DNA of 16,447 bases from JBCDBY01 sp039182715. Lineage in GTDB: Bacteria; Planctomycetota; PLA2. The position numbers were made by a program, and so were the translations under genes. This document shows, one piece after another, positions 6,776 to 13,116 of the stretch (position 1 is the stretch's first letter; each line of letters starts with the position of its first letter). A model generated the notes under the pieces. The model was not told where the DNA came from. It saw nothing but the letters and a program-made list of their open reading frames with translations, and ran no database searches. The stretch is from contig JBCDBY010000069.1 in the NCBI GenBank assembly GCA_039182715.1, forward strand, positions 1-16,447. Reading direction: 5' to 3'.

Positions 6776-7186
6776 TCAGCGTGCGTCGAGCAGGAAGACG
6801 TGGGTGGGGCGCGACGGCGCGAGGCCGCGCGTGGCGACGTGGACCTCGACGATGTGACGGCCCTTGCGGAGCACGCCCGCGTGGACGCGCCTCTTCGTCG
6901 GCACGATGACCTGCGGCCACGCGCCTCCCTTCTGCTCGAGGACGAGCGCGATGCGAATGCGCCTGTTCTTGCGGTCGACGACGGCCTTGGCCGACTCGAT
7001 GGTGCAGCCCGGATTGGGAAGCGCGAAGGCGAGCTCGATGTCGACTGTCTGCGGGCATCCGCCTGCGCGCATGCGCACGCTCGCGCGCATGTCGGTCGAG
7101 GCGATCTCGACGCGCGTCGCGGTGTCGGGACCGGGCTTCGCGCCGACCGCGAGAGCGGAGAGGAGAAGGGCGACGATCGATTTCAT
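6776..7186 (-). CDS. Small exported hypothetical protein
   Basis: A 136-residue protein of no recognised family. From the ATG at 7186 it begins MKSIVALLLSALAVGA, a typical Sec signal peptide with probable cleavage after VGA at 16. The mature domain (about 120 residues) looks beta-rich, with short alternating strands (TRVEIASTDMRASVRM, QTVDIELAFALPN, RRIRIALVLEQKG, GRHIVEVHVATRG). It has two cysteines (in GGCPQ and PGCTIE) that could form a disulfide. The fold impression is an immunoglobulin-like or carbohydrate-binding sandwich, but that is only a guess. A TTG at 7210 in the same frame would place the start inside a strong hairpin and is not preferred. Only 12 bp separate its stop from the next gene, in the same frame, suggesting co-transcription. 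Confidence 0.6.
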   Translation of the reverse strand: MKSIVALLLSALAVGAKPGPDTATRVEIASTDMRASVRMRAGGCPQTVDIELAFALPNPGCTIESAKAVVDRKNRRIRIALVLEQKGGAWPQVIVPTKRRVHAGVLRKGRHIVEVHVATRGLAPSRPTHVFLLDAR

Positions 7187-7219
7187 CTCCCCGGGTTGGA
7201 CGGAATCCAACCCGGGGAG
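7187..7219 (-). promoter_or_regulatory. Perfect 14-bp hairpin abutting a start codon
   Basis: CTCCCCGGGTTGGA (7187-7200) and TCCAACCCGGGGAG (7206-7219) form a perfect 14-bp stem around the 5-nt loop CGGAA. On the minus strand it begins 15 nt after the VOC stop codon and ends at the base before the ATG at 7186, with the purine-rich GGGGAG in its 3' arm. It could block or tune translation of the small exported protein, or stop transcription from the VOC gene. The lack of a following T-run argues against a standard intrinsic terminator. Confidence 0.6.
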
Positions 7220-7234
7220 TTCGATGCGTACCCG

Positions 7235-8002
7235 CTACGAGTTCGGCGTGTAGACCGCGAACATGCCGCCGACCGAGTCCGCGTGCACGGACATGCGGCC
7301 CACGTTGGGCACGGTCATCGGCTCGACGACCGTCTTGCCGCCCAGCTCGGTCGCCTTGGCCGCGTACGCGTCGACGTCGTCGACATGGACGTAGGAGAGC
7401 CAGCTGGAAGGGCCGGGCTGTTCCGCCGGCTTCTGCATGATGCCCGCTTCGCCGAACTCGCCGCGGTTGAGGATGCGATAGAGGCCCATCTCGCCCATAT
7501 CCATTTCCTGCACGGAGAGCCCGAAAACTTCGCCGTAGAACTGGGCGGCCTGCTTGGGATCCGTTGCGTGCAGCTCCTCCCAGATGAAGTGGCCGTGGGG
7601 CGGGCCCTTCTCGTATTCTGGGCGCGCGTCGTGCTCGCTCTCGTAGGGGCAGACGACGCCGCCGGTCGGGTCGCGCACGATCGCGAACTTGCCGATCGTG
7701 GGGATGGGCGTGGCCGGCATGACAACCTGGCCTCCTGCCATGAGTACCCGCTGCATGGCCGCGTCGATCTCGTCGACCATGAAGTAGCTGATCCAGTGCG
7801 GCGGCGCGCCCGTCTCGGGATCGAGCTGCATGAAGCCGCCGATCGTCTCGCCGGCGTTCTTCATCATCTTGTAGGGCTCGGGCATGCCCTCACCCTGCCA
7901 CTCCTCGATCTCCCACCCGAACAGCTTCGTGTAGAAGTCGATCGACTTGTCGACGTCCGGCGTCACGCAGTCGTGCCAGACCACTCTCCCGCTTTGACTC
8001 AT
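7235..8002 (-). CDS. Two-domain VOC (glyoxalase/bleomycin-resistance-like) family protein
   Basis: A 255-residue cytoplasmic protein with two tandem vicinal-oxygen-chelate domains. Domain 1 (about 7-118) starts VVWHDCVTPDVDKSIDFYTKLFGWEI. Domain 2 (about 135-254) starts GHFIWEELHATD, followed by QAAQFYGEVFGLSV. Each shows the family's F/Y-Y-x-x-x-F-G-W/L helix and the closing FAIVRDPTGG or MSVHADSVGG strand. VOC enzymes bind a divalent metal through His/Glu at these strand positions, but the reaction here (isomerase, dioxygenase, glutathione transferase or simple binding) cannot be named. The ATG at 8002 is supported by AGGAGG five bases upstream, the only strong Shine-Dalgarno sequence in this half of the window. 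TAGGAT at 8060-8055 could be its -10. It is not of the single-domain methylmalonyl-CoA epimerase type despite the nearby mutase operon. Confidence 0.85.
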   Translation of the reverse strand: MSQSGRVVWHDCVTPDVDKSIDFYTKLFGWEIEEWQGEGMPEPYKMMKNAGETIGGFMQLDPETGAPPHWISYFMVDEIDAAMQRVLMAGGQVVMPATPIPTIGKFAIVRDPTGGVVCPYESEHDARPEYEKGPPHGHFIWEELHATDPKQAAQFYGEVFGLSVQEMDMGEMGLYRILNRGEFGEAGIMQKPAEQPGPSSWLSYVHVDDVDAYAAKATELGGKTVVEPMTVPNVGRMSVHADSVGGMFAVYTPNS

Positions 8003-8084
8003 CCATTCCTCCTCGCGGCTTCCGCCGACGGACTCGAGACCGTGCCCGCTCCCCATCCTAGCCTGCCCCAACCGGGGCGCACTT

Positions 8085-8170
8085 CTGATGCACCTCTTCC
8101 ATCCACTGGCGCGAGTAAGTGCATATAGGTTCAAGACTTGGGGCGATTGGTCTGCGGAATCGATCCCGCA
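8085..8170 (-). repeat. Left 86-bp two-hairpin unit of the RAYT element
   Basis: Read on the minus strand: TGCGGGATCGATTCCGCA (8170-8153), 47 spacer bases, then GATG - 9-nt loop - CATC (8103-8087). Here the outer stem is only 4 bp, because the two bases that would extend it at 8104-8105 differ from the other copies. The spacer shares GCACTTAC at spacer positions 31-38 with the orphan unit at 4515-4600. Confidence 0.75.
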
Positions 8171-8176
8171 TGGCGC

Positions 8177-8896
8177 TTAGAGGCCTGCCGACGTCAGCAA
8201 CTCGTCCAGGCGCCTCGAGCCCTTCGTGCTGTCGAGCCGAAGCCGTGTCTTCGCGAACCGGACCATGGCGTCGTCGAGCCGGGTGTTTCCGTGGTTCTGG
8301 ACCACATGTCGTCGTAGCGCTTCCCGGGAGAGACCGAAACGGTCCAAGCTGCGACGCAACAGCGGGATGTCGCTCGGTGCCGACGTGCTCCACCAGGCGG
8401 CCGAGCTGCGCGCGTACTCCTCGGCGCGTTGCACCATGCCGGCTTTGACCGGATTGCGGTGGTCATACGCGATGACGGCCACGAGGTGCCGAGCCGTTCG
8501 CACCAGCCGCCGATCGTGCGCGCCACACCAGAAGTGCCCCTCCAGCTCGAGCTCGGTCTGGACCTTGTGCGCGACGTAGAGCGAGTAGGAGCGGACGAAC
8601 TGGCCGACGACGTTGTGCTTGCAGTGGCCTCGCGGGTAGCGATATCGGTGACGGCAGTTCGTCAGCCGGGTCGTGTGGGCGCGGAACTGGCTCGGCTCGG
8701 GCGACTGCACGACGAGGTGGATGTGATTGGACATCACGACGTACGCGATCACGTCCACGCCGAATCGGCGGGCGGCGAAGGCGATCGCCTCGATCACGAT
8801 CCGATACGCGAACTCGGGGTGGAGATGCCAGATTCTCCAGTTCACGCGTTGGGTGATGTGCCAGATGGCGTTGGCATAGTCGGCGGGTTTTCTCAT
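8177..8896 (-). CDS. REP-associated tyrosine transposase (RAYT / Y1_Tnp family)
   Basis: From the ATG at 8896 the 239-residue protein has the Y1 transposase core. Strand AIWHITQRV comes at 10-18, MSNHIHLVV at 55-63 with the metal-binding HUH pair H58-x-H60, and a helix with candidate nucleophiles Y104 and Y107 (RSYSLYVAHK). GHFWCG at 120-125 follows, then the family's closing AYDHRNPVKAGMV at 143-155. The C-terminal 70 residues are helical and may bind DNA. Proteins of this group nick and rejoin single-stranded DNA at hairpin repeats through a 5'-phosphotyrosine. The open frame continues up to 8974, but that would read through the inner inverted repeat, so 8896 is preferred. The gene appears intact, with no frameshift or missing catalytic residue. 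It is flanked by the inverted units it presumably recognises. Confidence 0.85.
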   Translation of the reverse strand: MRKPADYANAIWHITQRVNWRIWHLHPEFAYRIVIEAIAFAARRFGVDVIAYVVMSNHIHLVVQSPEPSQFRAHTTRLTNCRHRYRYPRGHCKHNVVGQFVRSYSLYVAHKVQTELELEGHFWCGAHDRRLVRTARHLVAVIAYDHRNPVKAGMVQRAEEYARSSAAWWSTSAPSDIPLLRRSLDRFGLSREALRRHVVQNHGNTRLDDAMVRFAKTRLRLDSTKGSRRLDELLTSAGL

Positions 8897-8928
8897 CTCT
8901 ACCCGTACCGACGGATGGCGGTTACGCG

Positions 8929-9014
8929 TGCGGGATCGATTCCGCACTTCGGACGCTCTAAGTCCCTGCAGCACAGAGCGTTAAAAAAAATCTCTGATGG
9001 AAGAGGTGCATCAG
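8929..9014 (+). repeat. Right 86-bp two-hairpin unit of the RAYT element
   Basis: TGCGGGATCGATTCCGCA (8929-8946), 47 spacer bases, then CTGATG - GAAGAGGTG - CATCAG (8994-9014), a 6-bp stem. The spacer contains its own 7-bp stem, ACGCTCT (8953-8959) with AGAGCGT (8975-8981), and a run of eight A (8983-8990) not found in the other units. It lies upstream of the transposase gene and could also hold its promoter. Confidence 0.75.
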
Positions 9015-9015
9015 A
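8983..9015 (-). terminator. Probable intrinsic terminator of the mutase operon, inside the repeat unit
   Basis: Read on the minus strand, downstream of meaB: TCTGATG - 9-nt loop - CATCAGA (9015-8993) is a 7-bp stem, followed two bases later by eight T (8990-8983). This is the stem-plus-U-run form of a rho-independent terminator, about 105 nt after the meaB stop. The stem belongs to the mobile-element end. The T-run is private to this copy. Confidence 0.5.
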
Positions 9016-9017
9016 AG

Positions 9018-9119
9018 GGCTTGGGGATTCACGAATCGTGCCAAGTGGGGCGTGCTACGTGGGGCGTGTCCCGTGAGGTGTGCCGGGCTGGTCGGGGCTT
9101 GCCAGGCGTACCGGGTTGG
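9018..9119. other. Intergenic spacer between the RAYT element and meaB
   Basis: About 100 G-rich bases. A GTGGGGCGTG decamer occurs twice (9045-9054 and 9059-9068). No open frame, promoter or stable hairpin is recognised. Confidence 0.4.
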
Positions 9120-10079
9120 CTAGAGGTCGAGGAGGCGGCGGGCGGCTTGGGTGGGCGGGATGCGGTTTTCGCGGACGGCCCGTTCCAGGCCCGCCGTCTC
9201 GGCTTGTACCGCCTGCTTCGACCAGAAGCGCTCGCGGATCGACTCCTCGATCTCTTCGCGCCACCACTGGACCAGCTGGTCGCCTCGGCGGCGGGCAATG
9301 TCGACTGCGTTGCGGTGCGCCTCGATGGACTTCCAGACCTCGTCGAGGCCGGACCTCTCGCGGGCGCTGGCGAGCAGGGCGGGCGGGGTCCAGCCGTCGT
9401 GTTTGCGCGCGCGGTACTTGAGCGCGGCGAGGTATTGCTGCTGCGCGTCGCGGGCGAAAGGGAGCAGCTCGCCGTCGGCCTTGTTGACGACGACGGCGTC
9501 GGCGATCTCCAGCACGCCCCGCTTGATGCCCTGCAGCTCGTCGCCGGCCCCGGGCTGCATCAGCAGCAGGAAGAAGTCGACCATGTCGTCGACCATCGTC
9601 TCGGACTGGCCGACGCCCACCGTCTCGACGATGACGACGTCAAAGCCCGCCGCCTCGCACAGCAGCACGCTCTCGCGCGTGCGGCGGCCGACGCCGCGGA
9701 AGGTCGGGGCGCTGGGGGAGGGGCGAATGTAGGCGCGCTCGTGTTGGGCAAGCTCCTGCATGCGGCTCTTGTCGCCGAGGATGCTGCCGAGGCCGCGGAC
9801 GCTGGCCGGATCGACCGCCAGCACCGCGACACGCCGGCCCGCCTCGCACAGCATGCAGCCGAACGCCTCGATGAAGGTGCTCTTGCCCACGCCGGGCGAG
9901 CCCGAGATCGCGATGCGCGTCGAACCGCCCGTCTTCGGGGCGATACGCGCGAGCAGCTCCTGCGCCTCGTCCCGGTCCTGTAATCGCGTGCTCTCCACGA
10001 GCGTGATCGCGCGTGCGAGCAGCGTGCGGTCGCCGGCGAGCACGCCGCGCTCGAGCTCGTCGAGCGACGGCGGCGTCAT
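9120..10079 (-). CDS. meaB: Methylmalonyl-CoA mutase-associated GTPase MeaB (ArgK family)
   Basis: This 319-residue G3E-family GTPase is of normal size. Seen: Walker A GSPGVGKST at 60-68, AVDPAS around D90, GDKSRM at 102-107, switch/Walker B VIVETVGVGQSE at 149-160, and base-specificity NKAD at 199-202. The C-terminal helical part (about 255-319) is the dimerisation arm. MeaB gates transfer of adenosylcobalamin to methylmalonyl-CoA mutase, blocks loading of damaged cofactor and protects the enzyme from inactivation during turnover. Its ATG overlaps the stop of the large mutase subunit by 4 nt (ATGA), so translation is coupled and the partner is clear. It is the last gene of the operon. IcmF upstream carries its own related G domain, so this free copy most likely serves the two-subunit mutase. 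Confidence 0.95.
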   Translation of the reverse strand: MTPPSLDELERGVLAGDRTLLARAITLVESTRLQDRDEAQELLARIAPKTGGSTRIAISGSPGVGKSTFIEAFGCMLCEAGRRVAVLAVDPASVRGLGSILGDKSRMQELAQHERAYIRPSPSAPTFRGVGRRTRESVLLCEAAGFDVVIVETVGVGQSETMVDDMVDFFLLLMQPGAGDELQGIKRGVLEIADAVVVNKADGELLPFARDAQQQYLAALKYRARKHDGWTPPALLASARERSGLDEVWKSIEAHRNAVDIARRRGDQLVQWWREEIEESIRERFWSKQAVQAETAGLERAVRENRIPPTQAARRLLDL

Positions 10080-12052
10080 GCGTCGCCCTCGAGCGCGTCG
10101 AGGATCTCGCCGGCCGCCTCGGCGATGATCGTGCCCGGCCCGAAGACGGCGGCGGCGCCCAGCTCCTTCAGCTTCGGTACGTCCTGCGGCGGGACCACGC
10201 CGCCGACCACGACCAGGATGTCGCCGCGGCCGAGTCGCTCCAGCTCCGCGCGCAACTGCGGCACCAGCGTGAGGTGCCCGGCCGCCAGCGAGCTTGCGCC
10301 CACCACGTGCACGTCGTTCTCGACCGCCTGGCGCGCGGTCTCCTCCGGCGTCTGGAAGAGCGAGCCGATATCGACGTCGAAGCCGAGGTCGGCGAAGGAG
10401 GTCGCGATCACCTTCTGTCCGCGATCGTGGCCGTCCTGGCCCATCTTGGCGACGAGGATGCGGGGCCGTCGCCCCGTCTGCTCGGCGAACGCACCCACCC
10501 GCGCGCGCACCTGCTCGACGTCGTCGCCCATCTCGGCACTGTACACACCGGTCACCGACCGGATCTCCGCGCGATGCCGCCCGAACGCACTCTCCATCGC
10601 ATCAGACATCTCGCCGACGGTCGCCATCGCGCGCGCCGCCTCGACGCAGAGCGCGAGCAGGTTGCCTTTGCCGCCGTCCGCGCACGCGGTGAGCGCCTCG
10701 AGCGCGGCGGTCGTTTTCGCCTCGTCGCGTTCCGCGCGCACGCGCTTGAGGCGCGCGATCTGCGCGTCCCGCACCATGTCGTTGTCGACCGCGAGCACCG
10801 GAACGTCCTCGGCGTGGTCCGGCCGGTACTTGTTCACGCCCACGATGACCTGCCGCCCGGAGTCGATGCGCGCCTGCGTGCGCGCCGCCGCCTCCTCGAT
10901 GCGCAGCTTCGGCACGCCCTGCTCGATCGCCTTGGTCATGCCGCCGAGCCGCTCGATCTCGTCGATGTGCACGCGTGCCTGCGCCTCGAGTTCGTCGGTG
11001 AGCTTCTCGATGACCTCCGAGCCGCCCCAGGGGTCGGCGGGACGTACCGTGCCCGACTCGAGCTGCAGCTGCAGCTGCGTGTTGCGGGCGATGCGTGCGC
11101 TGAAATCGGTCGGCAGCGCGAGCGCCTCGTCGAGCGAATTGGTGTGCAGCGACTGCGTGCCGCCCTGTGTTGCCGCCATTGCCTCGACGCAGGTGCGCAC
11201 GACGTTGTTGTAGACGTCCTGCGCCGCCAGCGACCAGCCGCTCGTCTGGCAGTGCGTGCGCAGCATGGTCGACTTCGGGTTCTTCGGCCCGAATGGCTCG
11301 ATCAGGCGCGCCCAGAGACGGCGCGCCGCGCGCAGCTTGGCGACCTCGCGATAGAAGTCCATGCCGATCGCGAAGAAGAACGAGATGCGCGGGGCGAAGG
11401 CGTCGATGTCGAGGCCCGCCGCGATGCCGGTCTTCACGTACTCGACGCCGTCGGCCAGCGTATACGCGAGCTCGAGGTCGAGCGTCGCGCCCGCCTCCTG
11501 CATGTGATAGCCCGACACCGAAATCGAGTTGAACTTCGGCATGTGCTGCGACGTGTAGCCGAAGATGTCCGCCACGATCCGCATCGACGCCTGCGGCGGA
11601 TAGATGTACGTGTTGCGGACCATGAACTCCTTGAGGATGTCGTTCTGGATGGTCCCGGCGAGCTGCTCGGGCGCAACGCCCTGCTCCTCCGCCGCCACGA
11701 TGTAGAGCGCGAGGATCGGCAGCACCGCGCCGTTCATCGTCATCGACACGCTCACGCGATCGAGCGGGCTGCCGTCGAACAGGATGCGCATGTCGGCGAT
11801 CGAGTCGATCGCCACGCCCCCCATCCCCACGGCGCCCGCGACGCGCGGGTGGTCGCTGTCGTATCCGCGGTGCGTGGCGAGGTCGAACGCCACCGAAAGC
11901 CCCGCCTGCCCCGCGGCGAGGTTGCGGCGATAGAAGGCGTTGCTCTCCTCGGCGGTGGAGAACCCGGCATACTGCCGGATCGTCCACGGCCGCGTGACGT
12001 ACATGGTCGGGTACGGCCCGCGTGTGAAGGGGAACTCGCCCGGCCTGCTCAT
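10076..12052 (-). CDS. mutB: Methylmalonyl-CoA mutase large (catalytic) subunit
   Basis: The 658-residue catalytic subunit interconverts (R)-methylmalonyl-CoA and succinyl-CoA using adenosylcobalamin. Residues 10-500 are the substrate-binding TIM barrel. Residues 530-655 are the B12-binding domain with the DGHDRG motif (D540, H542 as lower cobalt ligand), SSLAAGH (588-594) and VVVGGVVP (614-621). Active-site residues correspond with a constant offset of 61 to the Propionibacterium enzyme: Y28 (Tyr89), R146 (Arg207), H183 (His244). The Tyr/Arg pair marks methylmalonyl- rather than isobutyryl- or hydroxyisobutyryl-CoA specificity. The protein begins directly at PGEFPFTRGPYPTMY and lacks most of the N-terminal arm of about 60 residues seen in the two-subunit bacterial enzyme. 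The ATG at 12052 overlaps the small-subunit stop by 4 nt. Confidence 0.95.
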   Translation of the reverse strand: MSRPGEFPFTRGPYPTMYVTRPWTIRQYAGFSTAEESNAFYRRNLAAGQAGLSVAFDLATHRGYDSDHPRVAGAVGMGGVAIDSIADMRILFDGSPLDRVSVSMTMNGAVLPILALYIVAAEEQGVAPEQLAGTIQNDILKEFMVRNTYIYPPQASMRIVADIFGYTSQHMPKFNSISVSGYHMQEAGATLDLELAYTLADGVEYVKTGIAAGLDIDAFAPRISFFFAIGMDFYREVAKLRAARRLWARLIEPFGPKNPKSTMLRTHCQTSGWSLAAQDVYNNVVRTCVEAMAATQGGTQSLHTNSLDEALALPTDFSARIARNTQLQLQLESGTVRPADPWGGSEVIEKLTDELEAQARVHIDEIERLGGMTKAIEQGVPKLRIEEAAARTQARIDSGRQVIVGVNKYRPDHAEDVPVLAVDNDMVRDAQIARLKRVRAERDEAKTTAALEALTACADGGKGNLLALCVEAARAMATVGEMSDAMESAFGRHRAEIRSVTGVYSAEMGDDVEQVRARVGAFAEQTGRRPRILVAKMGQDGHDRGQKVIATSFADLGFDVDIGSLFQTPEETARQAVENDVHVVGASSLAAGHLTLVPQLRAELERLGRGDILVVVGGVVPPQDVPKLKELGAAAVFGPGTIIAEAAGEILDALEGDA

Positions 12053-13116
12053 GCGCGCAGCTCCCGGAGGAACGCGAGCCGGTCCATCTTCGGGTCGAGT
12101 TCTCGCACGACGCGCGCCGCGCCGGGGATCTCGACGTCGCCCGGGCCGACCACGCAGGCGATGGATGCCCCGCTCGCCGCGAATCCGTCCGGGCCGTCCC
12201 CTTCGACGACGGTGAACCCGCCGGTGACGAACAGGTTGCGGGCGAACGCGGCCGTCTTGCCGTGCTCCTTCGGCGTCCCCAGCTTGCAGAGGTAGATCGG
12301 CGCCGCGGGCGCGTCGCGCAGCGACTCGTACGGCGAAGCGTCGGTCGGCTCGCCCGGCCCGAGCGGCGTCTCCCCGGCGAGCGGGAAGTGGGTGACGCCG
12401 ACGATCGGCTCATCACCCGCCGCGCGCTTCGACGGGCCACGGCGCGCCCGTTCCACGATCTCCTTCGTGAGCCAGTCGAGGTAGTAGGAACCGCGCGCGG
12501 CATCGGTGAACGCGTGGAGCTGGGCTTCGTCCCGCAGGACGAGCTGCGTGTTGCGCGCGATACGCCGGCCGAGGTCGCTCGGCGCGTCGCCCGCGGCGTC
12601 GTACCCCCAGACGGTAATGGCGTCCGCGCCACCGACCGCGGCGGCGAACGCCTGCGTCGTCTGCCGCATGATGTTCGTCCAGGGGTCGTAGCGCGTCAGC
12701 GTCGCGTAGTCGCCGACGGCGTGCACGAACGGCGTCCGGCCGGTGCGCTCGAACCAGAGCACGCGCGCCGCCCGCACCTTCGCCATCGCGTGGAACACGT
12801 CGCGGCCGAGCGTCACGCGCAGCTCCTCGACGTCGTCCGCGCAGGTCAGCAGCTCGTCGAACGTGGCCACGCGGGTCGATGCGTCGACGACCGGGCAGCC
12901 GGGTACGGCGAGCGTGTCCGGCCCCACGTACCAGAGGCTGTCCGCGCCGCCCGCGATCTCGGCCGCCGCCTGCGCCGCGTCGTGCACGCGCGGCCGGATC
13001 TGCCACGCCCCTTCGCGCGCCGGCACGTCGATGTCCACCGGCTCGGTGTAGAGCGGCTCGATCGGAATGCCGTCGGGCCCCACCCACGCAAGATCAGACC
13101 AGGTGAGGTCGCTCAC
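12049..13116 (-). CDS. mutA: Methylmalonyl-CoA mutase small subunit, compact form
   Basis: This 355-residue non-catalytic partner of the large subunit starts at a GTG whose GTGA overlaps the icmF stop by 4 nt. It keeps the family start (GIPIEPLYT, 16-24; GAWQIRP, 36-42), a block typical of the second half of the mutase barrel (AMAKVRAARVLWFERTG, 110-126; YDPWTNIMRQTTQAFAAAVGGAD, 143-165; RRIARNTQLVLRDE, 184-197; ARGSYYLDWLTKEI, 207-220) and a degenerate B12-like domain (PIYLCKLGT onward, 273-345) with no DxHxxG. Known heterodimeric small subunits are about 620-640 residues, and here the central part of the barrel appears to be missing. It cannot bind cobalamin and presumably has a structural role. 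It is placed between icmF and the catalytic subunit and is co-translated with both. Confidence 0.85.
   Translation of the reverse strand: MSDLTWSDLAWVGPDGIPIEPLYTEPVDIDVPAREGAWQIRPRVHDAAQAAAEIAGGADSLWYVGPDTLAVPGCPVVDASTRVATFDELLTCADDVEELRVTLGRDVFHAMAKVRAARVLWFERTGRTPFVHAVGDYATLTRYDPWTNIMRQTTQAFAAAVGGADAITVWGYDAAGDAPSDLGRRIARNTQLVLRDEAQLHAFTDAARGSYYLDWLTKEIVERARRGPSKRAAGDEPIVGVTHFPLAGETPLGPGEPTDASPYESLRDAPAAPIYLCKLGTPKEHGKTAAFARNLFVTGGFTVVEGDGPDGFAASGASIACVVGPGDVEIPGAARVVRELDPKMDRLAFLRELRA

Larger units (their letters stand above)
8082..9017 (-). mobile_element. RAYT-type transposable element with inverted 86-bp two-hairpin ends
   Basis: This 936-bp segment holds one Y1 transposase gene between inverted copies of a composite end. 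The outer arms are a perfect 22-bp inverted repeat (8082-8103 and 8996-9017). The inner arms are a perfect 18-bp inverted repeat (TGCGGAATCGATCCCGCA at 8153-8170, its complement at 8929-8946). The spacer between arms is exactly 47 bp at both ends but not conserved. The gene stop is 7 bp from the inner arm. No target duplication is evident, as expected for HUH/Y1 single-strand transposition. The layout matches the published idea of RAYT genes flanked by inverted REP sequences, although the ends are not the classical GTAG-type REP. Confidence 0.75.

Noticed and set aside
6761..6790. The genes ending at 6776 and starting at 6763 as one gene split by an in-frame TGA (or a recoded stop).
   Set aside because: They are in the same frame, but the downstream part begins with its own hydrophobic leader and GTG start, and no selenocysteine-type or readthrough element is visible.
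7235..8002. The VOC protein as methylmalonyl-CoA epimerase, because the mutase operon is nearby.
   Set aside because: The epimerase is a single VOC domain of about 140 residues. This protein has two tandem domains of a different subtype, its own Shine-Dalgarno sequence, and a transposable element between it and the operon.
8897..8974. A longer N-terminus for the transposase starting at 8974.
   Set aside because: Those codons read through the conserved inner inverted repeat of the element; family-like sequence starts only after 8896.
8082..9017. A CRISPR array, toxin-antitoxin pair or retron explanation for the repeats around 8082-9017.
   Set aside because: There are only two inverted units around one Y1 transposase gene, with no tandem spacing, no reverse transcriptase and no second small gene.
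9045..9068. Duplicated GTGGGGCGTG decamer downstream of meaB.
   Set aside because: Only two copies in a G-rich spacer, which is easily chance.
10013..12295. Very long open frames opposite the mutase, VOC and pseudo-peptidase genes (for example 10013-12295 and 5813-8128 on the plus strand, 3295-5304 on the minus strand).
   Set aside because: They are Arg/His/Asp-rich mirror images of strongly recognised genes, caused by high G+C third positions, with no domain signature of their own.
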